A stretch of 64,000 nucleotides of DNA from Chitinophagaceae bacterium (GCA_016787085.1 JAEUVJ010000057.1:96515-160514); one strand, 5' to 3'. Counted from the first letter of the stretch, positions 51,635 through 61,271 are shown. Numbers and translations are program-made. Notes: generated from the sequence alone by a model not told the origin.

Positions 51635-53197
51635 TCAGTTCCTTTGAAAAAGCTCCCGGTTCTTCCGGTACACATCTTCCGAAAAACTCACCCGGCCGGC
51701 AGAATCTATCCATGCCGTGTTATACAATACAAAGACAGGCAGTTTCTCAATAGCGGGTACGGTAACGGGTGATTGGTTATACAGGCAGCCTTTCTCCGTA
51801 AGCGTATCAATAGCTACGGCGTTATCCTTTAAAATATAACGGCCGAGCTCTATCGCTTTCTCCACCCGCATACAGCCATGACTGAAGTAGCGCTTGTTCA
51901 TCGCAAACAAAGGTTTAGTGGGCGTATCATGCAGGTAAACGCTGTACGGGTTGTAAAAATTCAGTTTGATCAGACCTAATGCATTATCACAACCGGTTGA
52001 TTGCCGGATGATATAAGGAAAGTAAGAACGGCTGAGGGTACTCCAGTCAATAGAATAAGGATCCACTACCCTCCCCTGCCGGTTGATGACCTGGTAACTG
52101 TTGGCATCAAGGTAACCTACATTCCTCTTTATAGACGGTAGCAATTCTTTGGTAGCAATGGAATGCGGCACCATCCAGTAAGGATAGAGTATCACCTCAT
52201 TCACCCGGCTGCATAATAATGGCGTAGGGGTTGATCGTTTACCGACGATGATCCTCGATTCGAGCACTGCTTTATCCTCATCATATACCAGTAAGGTAGC
52301 CGAAGGAATGTTCACCACAATTATCTTTCCTGTTTCCTTGATGCAGGATAGCCAGCGCAACGTATTCAGGGCATAGCAAAGCTCTTCCAATCTTGCAGTT
52401 AACGGTTCATTGAGCGCTTCCAGGAATGTGCTCCGCAACACCCCATCAGGCAGCAGGTTGAAAAGCCGCTGTGCTTCTTTTACTTTTATTTTCAATAAAG
52501 AATCAGGCACCGGTTGATCAGCCCGGTCGAGGAATCCTAACCGGTAAAGTTTATTGAGCAGGGGCTTATTGGCACTGCTGACCTTTGAAGAAGTGATCTT
52601 CACTTCCCTAAATGAAGTATCGCTCAACATCCGGTTGTACAGGGCGATCTTTTCCTTAATGGCTGCATACTCCGGTGTACGGGGTTCTATGATCAGGTGT
52701 AAATAAGCCAGCTGTCTTTTGCCGATGGCCAGTTGCAGGACACTGCTGATATCAAAACAGGCCGGCGAATAATTCAGACCGTTATACCCGATGGAAGGTA
52801 TCCTGTTGCCGTAAAGAATATCATGAAGAAAATGAATGGCCGCATCCGTAAACTTCAGTTCGGCTTCCACCGAATCGTACAGGCTGGCCAAATAAAAATT
52901 ACCAGCACGATAACCTCTGATAAAATCATGCTGGTAATCTTTTTCCTGTAAACCTAAATCCGGAGACTGTTCCAATAATTGAAACAGATCAGTAATAAGG
53001 GCACGGTCATCCGTCCATACGGGAGAATAAAGCTGGCATTTATAAAATTCCCTGGTTTCTTCAGGATAGCTCAGCGGGATACGGCTGAACTGTGATGGAC
53101 TGTTGATAATATGTTCGATCGCTGCCGGCGTGATCTGTCCGTAAGAGCCGGTGACCAAACAGAAAATAAAGAACCATATCATCAGCCTCTTTGCCAT
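51635..53197 (-). CDS. L,D-transpeptidase (YkuD/YcbB-type) with scaffold domain
   Basis: A 520-residue exported enzyme (signal MAKRLMIWFFIFCLVTGSYGQ). The N-terminal ~270 residues form the scaffold/peptidoglycan-binding-like region of YcbB-type transpeptidases. The YkuD domain starts near GKIIVVNIPSATLLVYD and holds the catalytic motif SHGCMR with Cys442. It makes 3-3 cross-links in peptidoglycan or attaches lipoproteins to it, using the Cys nucleophile. It is transcribed on the - strand upstream of the lipoprotein gene and separated from it by 91 bases. No adjacent cell-wall gene is seen. Confidence 0.9.
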   Translation of the reverse strand: MAKRLMIWFFIFCLVTGSYGQITPAAIEHIINSPSQFSRIPLSYPEETREFYKCQLYSPVWTDDRALITDLFQLLEQSPDLGLQEKDYQHDFIRGYRAGNFYLASLYDSVEAELKFTDAAIHFLHDILYGNRIPSIGYNGLNYSPACFDISSVLQLAIGKRQLAYLHLIIEPRTPEYAAIKEKIALYNRMLSDTSFREVKITSSKVSSANKPLLNKLYRLGFLDRADQPVPDSLLKIKVKEAQRLFNLLPDGVLRSTFLEALNEPLTARLEELCYALNTLRWLSCIKETGKIIVVNIPSATLLVYDEDKAVLESRIIVGKRSTPTPLLCSRVNEVILYPYWMVPHSIATKELLPSIKRNVGYLDANSYQVINRQGRVVDPYSIDWSTLSRSYFPYIIRQSTGCDNALGLIKLNFYNPYSVYLHDTPTKPLFAMNKRYFSHGCMRVEKAIELGRYILKDNAVAIDTLTEKGCLYNQSPVTVPAIEKLPVFVLYNTAWIDSAGRVSFSEDVYRKNRELFQRN

Positions 53198-53266
53198 CTT
53201 ATCCTTTCCGGGAAATATCCTTTCAATGACAGTCTTTGTGTCCCGTCAATACGATCGCCATAAAAA

Positions 53267-53291
53267 GTCCCGCCACCCTTCGTGGCGGGAC
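53267..53291 (-). terminator. Strong terminator hairpin downstream of hsp20
   Basis: Perfect 10-base-pair G+C-rich stem GTCCCGCCAC (53267-53276) with GTGGCGGGAC (53282-53291), 5-base loop. On the - strand it is followed by TTTTT (A run 53262-53266), as expected for the hsp20 gene that ends at 53314. Confidence 0.85.
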
Positions 53292-53313
53292 GTTAAGCCA
53301 TACAGTAGGTGGC

Positions 53314-53763
53314 TTATTTCACAGCTATTTGTTTAGCTGAAGGTTTGCGGGCTTCTTCTTTCCTGGGCATCATGAGTTTCAATACTCCCTCTTCATACTT
53401 TGCTTCGATCTTTTCTTTGTTCACTTCTTCAGGAAGTGTGAAGCTGCGGCTGAAGCTGGAATAGTTGTACTCTTTGCGGGTGAACTTTGCATCCTTTTCT
53501 TCTCTTGTTTCTTCTTTTTCAGAACTGATGGTAAGCATATTGCCGTCCACATCAATTTTGAAATCTTCTTTCTTCATGCCGGGTACCGCCAGGGAGACCA
53601 GGTATTCATTCTTGTTTTCCGTGATATTAACAGCAGGTACGGTCATGGTACGGTTCCAGAGTCCCCCTTCATCAAACCATTCGTTCCAGGGTTTAAAGAA
53701 GTCATTGAACACAGAAGGCATTCTTTCTGTTGCTTTTGTTACAGGCAATGTTCCCATATCCAC
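53314..53763 (-). CDS. Small heat-shock protein, Hsp20/alpha-crystallin family
   Basis: A 149-residue cytoplasmic chaperone. The alpha-crystallin domain runs from about MTVPAVNITENKNEYLVSLAVPG to VLKLMMPRKEE, with LTISSEKEE, FSRSFTLPEEVNKEKIEAKYEEGVLKL and the C-terminal K-Q-I-A-V-K anchor. It holds unfolding proteins as an ATP-independent oligomer. It has its own strong terminator. The ~260 bases upstream (53764-54025) are A+T-rich and separate it from the divergent T9SS gene; no clear heat-shock operator was recognised there. Confidence 0.95.
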   Translation of the reverse strand: MDMGTLPVTKATERMPSVFNDFFKPWNEWFDEGGLWNRTMTVPAVNITENKNEYLVSLAVPGMKKEDFKIDVDGNMLTISSEKEETREEKDAKFTRKEYNYSSFSRSFTLPEEVNKEKIEAKYEEGVLKLMMPRKEEARKPSAKQIAVK

Positions 53764-54025
53764 CTCCTTGTTTTTATAGTATTAAATTTTAAATCTCATA
53801 TCTAATATAATCACTGTACTCAGTGAAAGTGCAGGATCATCATCAGTAAACAGTATGAGATTGATCAGTAACACAAAAGACAACATAATCTTTTATCATA
53901 GTCATAATAATCATTAATACTATTGATGCTTATCATACTAACCCGCTTTATTCCTAAAATAACTTTAAAAGAACAGATCTGTATTTGTGCTATAGTTCTT
54001 TTACAACCGGTTAAAATCATCTACA

Positions 54026-57000
54026 ATGAAAAAGGGGACTGCAATGCTGCTATCATTGATTACAATGTTCAGCATGGCTGCTTCCGGGCAAACCTGGAAC
54101 GGAACCGTAAGCAGTGACTGGAACAACCGCTTCAACTGGTCAACAGGCGAAGTACCGGATATTTACGAAAATGTAACCATCAGCAACGCTTCAGCCCCCT
54201 ATCAGCCCATACTGTCGGGCAACGTAATGATCGGTTCACTGACCATGTCACACGGCATCCTGGATCTTAACGGATATACTCTCACATGTTCCGGAAATGT
54301 TTATTTGACAGGCGATAGTTTACGAAACGGTAAAATAACAGCCGCCAATTTCAGCGAGGTCGCCAATATGAGAATGGGCGGTAAGCTTGTTTTTGATAAA
54401 ACCGGTAATTTGGATAACTATTGGAGCGGAAATAATAAGATATATAATGACAGCCTGATCGTAATATGGAGAACAGGTACTTTATATACAGAGAATATTA
54501 CCGCCGACAGCATTTTTACTCACCTGAAAATTCACCTGATCAGCGGCGTTATAATACCGGCACTGAATGCGCTGCTGTATGTTCAAAACGACCTTGTCAT
54601 AGATAACAGCGGCGGAGGGTCTATAGCATTTGCCGCCAATATAGGCAGTTATGTAGTAATAGGGGGTAATCTTATTGGTCTTAATTTTTCAGGCAATCAT
54701 TCCAATCTTTTTTTAAGGGGCATTACTACACAGGGCAATCAACCCAACGGTCCCTTTTATTGCGGTGGTGGATCCATCAGCACCTGTAGTTTTAACGGGA
54801 ACATCACCCTCGTTGCTGATTCATCCGCCGATTTTTATATGATCAATTCAACGTTCGGAGGCGGGGAGAATCTATTCCAGGCCGGGGGTTTTAGTGCAAT
54901 AGGGGGAAATACATTCTCCGGAAATACGCTGATCCGGCTGGCACATAACATTACTGATTATACAGGGTCCGTTACTGAGGGGAATAATAAATTCGCAGGC
55001 AATGTACAATTTGAAACAGATGCTACGGCTGAGACCGGGAGTGCAAGAATACTACACACCTATCTTGGACAAGATACCTGTCTCGGTAATGCAACCTTTA
55101 TTCTTAAAAACAATTCTGCGCTTTACAGTAACTATAATGGCAATAGTTATGTTGCAGGAAATGTGATCATAGATGCGCAGGGCGCCGCCAAATGGGTACA
55201 ATTCAATAGCGGTACTGCTTCCTATACCATCGGAGGCAATTTCACCGCAAAGAATTTCACACCGTATCCCGTTCCGGGAGTAGCATACACTTATATTTAT
55301 TTAGGGAATGTAACCGCAGCAGGAACGGATACCTGCGGCACTTTTTATTGCTATACTGGCAATATCACCAACAGCAGTTTCAATGGCAATTTTAAACTGA
55401 TCGCCGATTCATCCCAGGGTTATACCATAAACAATGCTGTTCTGGCGGGCACAGATAATTTGCTACAGGCAGGGACGCTTGATATTCTGAACAGTAAGTT
55501 TGGAAGCAACCCGGCAGGAACCACTATCTTAAGAGCAGCACATAATGTTGCAGGTAATGTGTACATGCGGGATGGCAACAATAAATTTTTCGGTCATGTA
55601 CAGTATGAAACATTTGCGGCTATGCCGGGAGGTCTTACCATCCAGCAGACCTACTACGGTGCCGATAGTTGCTTTGGCGATCTTCGTTTTATTCTGAAAG
55701 GAAATGCAGCGCTGACAACAAATGGCAGCGGGAACAGTTATGTGGCAGGGAATGTAATTATTGACGGACAGGGTGCCCGAAAATGGGTTCAGTTCACGGG
55801 TGGCGCCGGTCCAACCTTTACAATTGCCGGCAATTTTACTGCAAAGAACTTTACACCTTACCCTGAACCCGGTGTAGGCTATACCAATATTCTTCTCCGG
55901 AATGTAACAGCCGCCGGCACGGATACCTGCGGCACCTTTTATGGCTACACAGGCGATATTACCAACTCCAGTTTCAATGGCAACTTTAAACTGATCGGCG
56001 ATTCATCCCAGGGTTATACCATAAACAATTCTGTTCTGGCGGGAACAGACAATCTGCTACAGGCAGGGACGCTTGATATTCTAAACAGCAAGTTCGGAAG
56101 CAACCTGGCAGGAACCACTATTTTAAGAGCAGCGCACAATGTAGCAGGTAATGTATTCATGCGGGATGGTAACAATAAATTTTTCGGTAATGTACAGTAT
56201 GAAACATTTGCGGTGATGCCGGGAGGTCTTACCATCCAGCAAACCTACTACGGTGCTGATAGCTGCTTTGGCGACCTTAGCTTTATCTTGAAAGGAAATG
56301 CAGCGCTGACCACGAATAACAACGGGAACAGTTATGTGGCAGGTAATGTAATTATTGACGGACAGGGCGCCCGAAAATGGGTTCAGTTCACAGGTGGCGC
56401 AGGACCTACATTTACCATTGACGGCAATTTTACAGCAAAGAACTTTACGCCTTATCCTGAACCCGGTGTAGGCTATACCAATATTCTTCTCCGGAATGTA
56501 ACAGCCGCCGGTACTGATACCTGCGGCACATTCTATGGCTACACAGGTGATATTACCAACTCCGGTTTCAATGGAAATTTTAAACTGATCGCCGATTCAG
56601 AGCAGGTTTATTCAATAAATAATTCCGTTCTTTCCGGAGCTGATAATTGGATACAGGCCGGGAATCTTGATATACAGAATAGCAGGTTTGGTCAGATGGG
56701 CATTGGAACGACCGTTTTAAGATCAGCGCATGATGTTGCAGGAAATGTTTACATCAGGGAGGGCAATAATAAATTTTCTGGCAACACCGAATGGGATATT
56801 ATTGCACCTGCCTTTGGAGTTTCGATATTTCAGCATACTTATTACGGGCAAGATAGTTGCCTTGGAGATCTTACAGTACATCTTGCCGGGCCCTCTTCTG
56901 CTAACCTTGCCGGCAACAACCTGTATATCGGAAAAGGCTTATCACTTCAGAATAATGGCACCGGAGTCATAGTTCATGACAATGCCAGTTCAGCCATTTA

Positions 57001-58186
57001 CTTCATTGGATCAGATACTGCTTCTTATTCTTACAGCGGAACCGGCTCTGCACCTTCCATCCGGAATATAGGAATGAACCGCAGAGGCGGTGTAAGGTTG
57101 TTATCCCCTTTAACCTGTTCAGGTCTTACTTTATCAAGAGGTGTGATCCTGTCATCTGCGACAAACCCATTATCAATACCGGATGGAGCCGTGGTGACAG
57201 GTGGCGGCGACAGCAGTTATGTAGATGGCCCGATGATAAAAACAGGTAATGAAGCCTTCATTTTTCCACTGGGAAGCAATAATATTTTTGCCCCCATTAG
57301 TATTACAGCACCTGCATTATCAACGGATCAGTTCACCGCTCAGTATGTTCCCCGGATCGCACATGATGATGGGTATGATTCCACACAGCATGATGTATCC
57401 CTGCATCATTTGAGCAGAAGTGAATACTGGCTGCTGAACAGAACGGCCGGAACATCCTCTCCAAAAGTGACCCTGAGCTGGAAAACCGCCAGGAGCGGTG
57501 AAGTGAATGTGATCAATGACCTGAGAGTGGCCCGCTGGAACGGTACTACATGGAAAGATGAAGGCAAAGGCATCACCACCGGAACAAATGAAGAAGGCAC
57601 CATTCAATCCCTGAACGATATCACCAGTTTCAGTCCATTCACGCTGGCTTCTTCATCAGTGAACAATCCCCTGCCTGTTAATTACATTGAATTCGTAGCC
57701 ATTGTTCAGTCAGACAAAACGGTTTTATTAAAATGGGAAACCTCTGAAGAGATCAATAATGCTTACTATCAGGTTGAAAGGAGTACTGATAACAGAACAT
57801 GGCTGATCATTGCATTGGTCAATCCAAACAGCAGCCATATATATATTTATACAGACAGGCAGCCTGTACAGGGTATTAACTATTACAGGATCAGGCAGGT
57901 TGACCGGGATGGTCAATACACCTATACTTCAATCAGGCTGGTAAAGATCAGCAACGATAAACAACTGTTTATCTGGCCCAACCCTGTTACTGACCACCTG
58001 AACATTCAAACCCCTGTTGCATGGGGAAGCATTGAAATATATGACGCCAATGGAAAGATGATATGGAAGAAAGTGATCAGCAGCACTATCCAGTCAGTAC
58101 CGCTGCAAAATCTGCCATCCGGAGTTTATGTGATACAGGTAAGGTATGGTAATGATAAACTGGCAGAAAAATTTATAAAACAATAA
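54026..58186 (+). CDS. Giant secreted repeat protein with T9SS type A C-terminal sorting domain
   Basis: A 1386-residue secreted protein. The N-terminus has a signal peptide (MKKGTAMLLSLITMFSMAASGQ) followed by a WNGTVSSDWNNRFNWSTG start typical of beta-helix surface proteins. Residues ~240-960 hold four copies of a ~198-residue unit with recurring phrases GTDTCGTFYGYTGDITNSSF, NNKFFGNVQYETFA and GNSYVAGNVIIDGQGARKWV. Gly/Asn-rich rungs suggest a beta-helical stalk or adhesin. The last ~170 residues contain an FN3-like domain (LLKWETSEEINNAYYQVERS) and the type A sorting signal (FIWPNPVTDHLNIQ, LPSGVYVIQVRYG, KFIKQ). The T9SS removes that signal at the outer membrane. No enzymatic motif was seen; adhesion is the inference. 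Confidence 0.9.
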   Translation: MKKGTAMLLSLITMFSMAASGQTWNGTVSSDWNNRFNWSTGEVPDIYENVTISNASAPYQPILSGNVMIGSLTMSHGILDLNGYTLTCSGNVYLTGDSLRNGKITAANFSEVANMRMGGKLVFDKTGNLDNYWSGNNKIYNDSLIVIWRTGTLYTENITADSIFTHLKIHLISGVIIPALNALLYVQNDLVIDNSGGGSIAFAANIGSYVVIGGNLIGLNFSGNHSNLFLRGITTQGNQPNGPFYCGGGSISTCSFNGNITLVADSSADFYMINSTFGGGENLFQAGGFSAIGGNTFSGNTLIRLAHNITDYTGSVTEGNNKFAGNVQFETDATAETGSARILHTYLGQDTCLGNATFILKNNSALYSNYNGNSYVAGNVIIDAQGAAKWVQFNSGTASYTIGGNFTAKNFTPYPVPGVAYTYIYLGNVTAAGTDTCGTFYCYTGNITNSSFNGNFKLIADSSQGYTINNAVLAGTDNLLQAGTLDILNSKFGSNPAGTTILRAAHNVAGNVYMRDGNNKFFGHVQYETFAAMPGGLTIQQTYYGADSCFGDLRFILKGNAALTTNGSGNSYVAGNVIIDGQGARKWVQFTGGAGPTFTIAGNFTAKNFTPYPEPGVGYTNILLRNVTAAGTDTCGTFYGYTGDITNSSFNGNFKLIGDSSQGYTINNSVLAGTDNLLQAGTLDILNSKFGSNLAGTTILRAAHNVAGNVFMRDGNNKFFGNVQYETFAVMPGGLTIQQTYYGADSCFGDLSFILKGNAALTTNNNGNSYVAGNVIIDGQGARKWVQFTGGAGPTFTIDGNFTAKNFTPYPEPGVGYTNILLRNVTAAGTDTCGTFYGYTGDITNSGFNGNFKLIADSEQVYSINNSVLSGADNWIQAGNLDIQNSRFGQMGIGTTVLRSAHDVAGNVYIREGNNKFSGNTEWDIIAPAFGVSIFQHTYYGQDSCLGDLTVHLAGPSSANLAGNNLYIGKGLSLQNNGTGVIVHDNASSAIYFIGSDTASYSYSGTGSAPSIRNIGMNRRGGVRLLSPLTCSGLTLSRGVILSSATNPLSIPDGAVVTGGGDSSYVDGPMIKTGNEAFIFPLGSNNIFAPISITAPALSTDQFTAQYVPRIAHDDGYDSTQHDVSLHHLSRSEYWLLNRTAGTSSPKVTLSWKTARSGEVNVINDLRVARWNGTTWKDEGKGITTGTNEEGTIQSLNDITSFSPFTLASSSVNNPLPVNYIEFVAIVQSDKTVLLKWETSEEINNAYYQVERSTDNRTWLIIALVNPNSSHIYIYTDRQPVQGINYYRIRQVDRDGQYTYTSIRLVKISNDKQLFIWPNPVTDHLNIQTPVAWGSIEIYDANGKMIWKKVISSTIQSVPLQNLPSGVYVIQVRYGNDKLAEKFIKQ
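54740..56900 (+). repeat. Tandem ~594-bp coding repeats in the T9SS protein gene
   Basis: Reference points at the GAT of GTDTC fall at 55328, 55922 and 56516, exactly 594 bases apart. An older unit begins near 54740 (588-base spacing). The 55328-55921 and 55922-56515 copies are over 90% identical by eye; the last copy from 56516 drifts away after about 150 bases. Such near-identical units allow slippage or unequal recombination. Confidence 0.9.
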
Positions 58187-58219
58187 AGTATTCAAAACAT
58201 TCATTAAAAACATTATACT

Positions 58220-58594
58220 ATGGCAACGATCATACATTTCGATATCAGCGCAGAAGTTCCTGAAAGGGCAAAGAAATTCTACACGGAACTTTTTGGCTGG
58301 AAAATGGGTACCCTTGAGGGTTTCCCGGATTATTATGAAATCGAAACGGCAGACACCAAAGGAATGAAAGGCGTTGGAGGCGGCCTTACCAAAAGAGATG
58401 ATCCACTGCAAAACGGTATCGTCAACTTTATTGGTGTTGATTCCCTGAGCGACACGCTTACCAAACTTGTTGCCCTCGGTGGCAGAGTCATACAACCCAG
58501 GCAGGCTATGCCCGGCTATGGGTATATTGCTGTTTGCGCCGATACAGAAAACAACACTTTCGGTTTGTTCCAGGATGACAAAAATGCCAGGTAA
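58220..58594 (+). CDS. VOC-family (glyoxalase/bleomycin-resistance fold) protein
   Basis: A 124-residue single-chain vicinal oxygen chelate protein. The two beta-alpha-beta-beta-beta units are visible: IIHFDISAEVPERAKKFYTELFGW with the metal-type His near residue 6, then GVDSLSDTLTKLVALGGRVIQ and GYGYIAVCADTENNTFGLFQD with a Glu/Gly-rich end strand. Members bind a divalent metal and act on small substrates or bind antibiotics; the substrate cannot be told. The following gene (zinc ribbon) may be part of the same transcript. Confidence 0.88.
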   Translation: MATIIHFDISAEVPERAKKFYTELFGWKMGTLEGFPDYYEIETADTKGMKGVGGGLTKRDDPLQNGIVNFIGVDSLSDTLTKLVALGGRVIQPRQAMPGYGYIAVCADTENNTFGLFQDDKNAR

Positions 58595-58646
58595 CTTACC
58601 GGGCATGTCAAAAGCGTAATACTTTATATAATTAAAATAAGGAAAC

Positions 58647-58919
58647 ATGAAAAACAAGGTATTTTGCCAGAGTTGCAGTATGCCGCTTGACAGCGACGCC
58701 GTATGCGGTACTGAAAAGGACGGTTCAAAGAACCATGAATACTGCAAATATTGCTACCAGGACGGCACCTTCATCAATCCTTCGATGACATTGGATGAAA
58801 TGAAGGAACTGGTAAAAACACAGATGGAAAAAATGAAGATGGACAGCGGGCTGATCAGCCTGGCCGTAAACAGCCTGCCGCAACTGAAAAGATGGAAAAA
58901 AGAAAAATCAATGGCCTGA
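58647..58919 (+). CDS. Small zinc-ribbon protein
   Basis: A 90-residue protein with Cys pairs VFCQSCSMPL and EYCKYCYQDG plus an intervening Cys in AVCGTEKDG, the layout of the putative zinc-ribbon family. The C-terminal half is a helical tail (TLDEMKELVKTQMEKMKMD ... LPQLKRWKKEK). The family occurs beside stress and small-molecule enzymes in Bacteroidota and its function is unknown. It lies 52 bases after the VOC gene. Confidence 0.8.
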   Translation: MKNKVFCQSCSMPLDSDAVCGTEKDGSKNHEYCKYCYQDGTFINPSMTLDEMKELVKTQMEKMKMDSGLISLAVNSLPQLKRWKKEKSMA

Positions 58920-58951
58920 CACGGCTGCTCATACTAAATGAAAAGCAACGG

Positions 58952-60136
58952 CTACCGCATGTGTTTGAAATAAAAGGTGAACAGGTAAAAAACAGTTCGT
59001 ATGAACTGGTAGGAGAACCAGCGTGAAAATTGTTTAAAGACATTATTGGTATGTAAATAATATTCCTTCGTCACCTTTATGCAATCTTCTTCGGCAATGC
59101 GGAGAAGTGTTTTTTCCGTTTCTGCGGCCATCAATGTATCCCGCACGTTCATATTCAGTTCAATACTGGCATAAGCGCTGATGTTATTGATATTGTAAGA
59201 ACCGATGGTCATCCATCGCCCGTCGCATACAGCGATCTTTCCATGCAAAATATTCAGCTGGTATTCGTACAACTCAATATTATGGCGCAGCAGCCAGCTG
59301 TACATATATCTTTCCGCATACTTGGCCAGTTTTACATCAGACATCCCCGCTGCGATCACTTTTATCTTCACTCCGCGTTTGGCCGCATAACTCAATTGTT
59401 TCCGGATAAATCCGCCCGGCAGAAAATAACTGCACAGGATGACAATATCAGACTGTGCTGTCCGGAGCATCTCTACATACGTTGACGATATCTCGTTCTT
59501 CCGGCGGACCCAGTCATTCCTCCGCATACTTACCTCACAGGACCCGCCGTCAGGAATATCATCATAACTGATCTCCTTTAGTTCACAGGGTGTAAGGCCC
59601 ATGTTCATCGGGTAGTTCTTCCATGTTTTCCAGCAAAGTATGCATAGCTCCCTGGCTGCTTCGCCTTCCACATACAGGGCAAAATCAAGCCATGCCGGTT
59701 TACCCGGCATATCATTATACCGGTCAGATATGTTCACTCCTCCCACCAGTGCATACTTTGTATCCGTCACCACTACCTTATGGTGCAGTCTTCTCCCTAA
59801 ATAAAACCGTTTGCTTTTGAAGAGAGGATTGAAAAACCGGAAATGAATACCTGCCTCCACCAGGCCGCTGATAAATGCTGTGGACATGACTTTGGAGGCA
59901 TAACCGTCTGTCAGCAGGTAAACCTCCACCTTTCTTTTTACAGCCGCTTTCAGCGCCGCCGCTACCTGCTGTCCCGTTTCATCATCATCATAAATATAGG
60001 TTTGCAGGTGAATGCTCTCGGTTGCATTATTGATCATCCGCAGCAGCAGATCAAAATACTGCTTGCCTCCCCGGATCAGCTTTACTTTATTCCGGACCGT
60101 ATATCCCGCTTTGTTCCTTTGTTTTCCCCCTGACAT
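58952..60136 (-). CDS. Phospholipase D-family protein, cardiolipin synthase B-like
   Basis: A 394-residue protein with two HKD catalytic motifs: LHHKVVVTD (H118, K120, D125) and LHGKIAVCD (H298, K300, D305), each followed by a Gly-Ser/Gly-Gly and an Asn (GGVNISD, GSYNINN). No N-terminal membrane segments are present, as in ClsB-type enzymes. It likely forms cardiolipin from phosphatidylglycerol or transfers phosphatidyl groups to another alcohol. It converges with the zinc-ribbon gene on the + strand. Length and both motifs are intact. Confidence 0.9.
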   Translation of the reverse strand: MSGGKQRNKAGYTVRNKVKLIRGGKQYFDLLLRMINNATESIHLQTYIYDDDETGQQVAAALKAAVKRKVEVYLLTDGYASKVMSTAFISGLVEAGIHFRFFNPLFKSKRFYLGRRLHHKVVVTDTKYALVGGVNISDRYNDMPGKPAWLDFALYVEGEAARELCILCWKTWKNYPMNMGLTPCELKEISYDDIPDGGSCEVSMRRNDWVRRKNEISSTYVEMLRTAQSDIVILCSYFLPGGFIRKQLSYAAKRGVKIKVIAAGMSDVKLAKYAERYMYSWLLRHNIELYEYQLNILHGKIAVCDGRWMTIGSYNINNISAYASIELNMNVRDTLMAAETEKTLLRIAEEDCIKVTKEYYLHTNNVFKQFSRWFSYQFIRTVFYLFTFYFKHMR

Positions 60137-60405
60137 GTATTTATTTATTGGATCCCTGCCTGTTTACTCCAACCTGACCTTGTACCTGCCGGTGCAGTTT
60201 CTCATATTACTCCTTTATCGTTCACCAACTGCCAAATTTCGGTATTATATTCATCACTTCATATTCTGATATAATACCAATACAAGCGATATTTTGCTGC
60301 AATTCGCAATACAGTGCATAGGCCCTGACTAAGTTCAAATCATCTGGGCTTTGCAGGAGCAGCAAAAAGATGGGCAAATGAAAACCTCTGAAGCATTTGC
60401 TTTTC

Positions 60406-60852
60406 TTAATAAACTACAATCCGCGCCGATACCTGTTTCAGGGGGTGATCTGTTTTGGGGACATAGATATACAGTACCCCGGCCTGGTATTCGGCTACGC
60501 CAAAACCGGCATCTGCATTCTCAGGCAAGAGAATATGCCGGTAAGAGCAGTGGCAATCAAACTCGTGCAATTGAAAGTTTCCCGGCTCTGTTTCGGGATA
60601 TCCTTCGTGAAATACGATGACAGATAAAAAATTTTTATCAGCGCTGATATAAAAATCATCCCGGTTCACTCCCGGTACTTCCACTTCGATCTTAAAGCAT
60701 TCTGTCAATTCAGTGACGTTCACCCTTGGTTCAGGAATAGGCACTTTACGCTCCCTGTTCATTTCACCGGCAATGTCATCCATGGTGAACCTTGGAATAA
60801 ATTCACCGGGATATACCGGGTATTTTTCATTATATGGATTTAGCGCCGCCAT
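60406..60852 (-). CDS. Small heat-shock protein, Hsp20 family, second copy
   Basis: A 148-residue Hsp20-type protein from ATG 60852 (MAALNPYNEKYPVYPGE). An in-frame ATG at 61020 would add 56 residues of Cys- and Phe-rich sequence without family similarity and is rejected. The alpha-crystallin core is VNVTELTECFKIEVEVPGVNRDDFYISADKNFLSV, then FDCHCSYRHILLPENADAGFGVAEYQAGVLYIYVPK. It is divergent from the first Hsp20 of the window, has an atypical C-terminus (SARIVVY, no I-x-I/V-K end) and more Cys. It probably also acts as a chaperone, perhaps in stationary-phase stress. Confidence 0.82.
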   Translation of the reverse strand: MAALNPYNEKYPVYPGEFIPRFTMDDIAGEMNRERKVPIPEPRVNVTELTECFKIEVEVPGVNRDDFYISADKNFLSVIVFHEGYPETEPGNFQLHEFDCHCSYRHILLPENADAGFGVAEYQAGVLYIYVPKTDHPLKQVSARIVVY

Positions 60853-61271
60853 TTTACACTTTTTAGCACCTGCATAAGGAAAAACTATCCAACCAAATCT
60901 AACTTCAATACAGTGAAAAAACCATGATATAAATAACATGACCGCCTGAGAATGGTCAGTTGTGGAGTTTTGCTGAAAGCGCCTGCATTCCCCCCGGGTA
61001 ATCGTCTTACTTGCTTCCAAATGCCCATATCCCGTTGCCCGGTCGAATCATAGAAGCTGATGTCACCTATCTTCTCTTCTTATTGAATCCGTAATACGCC
61101 ACCATCCTATAGCCTTCCTTTGTCACCTTTTCGAGGTCATCCAGGCCAAAAAAGGATGGTGATTATTCTCAATTGACATGCTAATGACCATCATTGATAA
61201 GCGTTACGTATCCATAATAGCTTTGAAAACAGCAATGATCATACTATTCTCACACACATAAACCTGCTTAT
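60853..61271. other. 419-base gene-poor interval with a short FtsH-like remnant
   Basis: There is no intact gene here. On the - strand, 61067-61162 is open and reads GLDDLEKVTKEGYRMVAYYG and then FNKKRR before a stop (see separate entry). The rest is A+T-rich, with no clear hairpin or tRNA. Confidence 0.5.
61067..61162 (-). pseudogene. Short remnant resembling the peptidase domain of FtsH
   Basis: An open - strand segment of about 31 codons encodes SPSFFGLDDLEKVTKEGYRM and then VAYYGFNKKRR. The DLEKVTK-x(2)-Y-x-MV-x(2)-YG-x-N-x-K pattern is the one found after the zinc-binding helices of FtsH-type membrane proteases. Stops bound it upstream and downstream, and there is no start codon or other part of ftsH nearby. 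It is too short to be certain. Confidence 0.4.

Noticed and set aside
55328..56515. Tandem repeat as a mobile element
   Set aside because: The repeats are wholly inside one reading frame, keep frame (594 = 3 x 198), and lack terminal repeats or a transposase.
58094..58747. 217-codon open frame on the - strand spanning the end of the T9SS gene, the VOC gene and the start of the zinc-ribbon gene
   Set aside because: The + strand VOC gene in the same place has clear family motifs; the antisense frame has none.
60853..61020. 56-residue N-terminal extension of the second Hsp20
   Set aside because: The extra sequence is rich in Cys, Phe and Trp, has no Hsp20 similarity, and a natural start exists at 60852.
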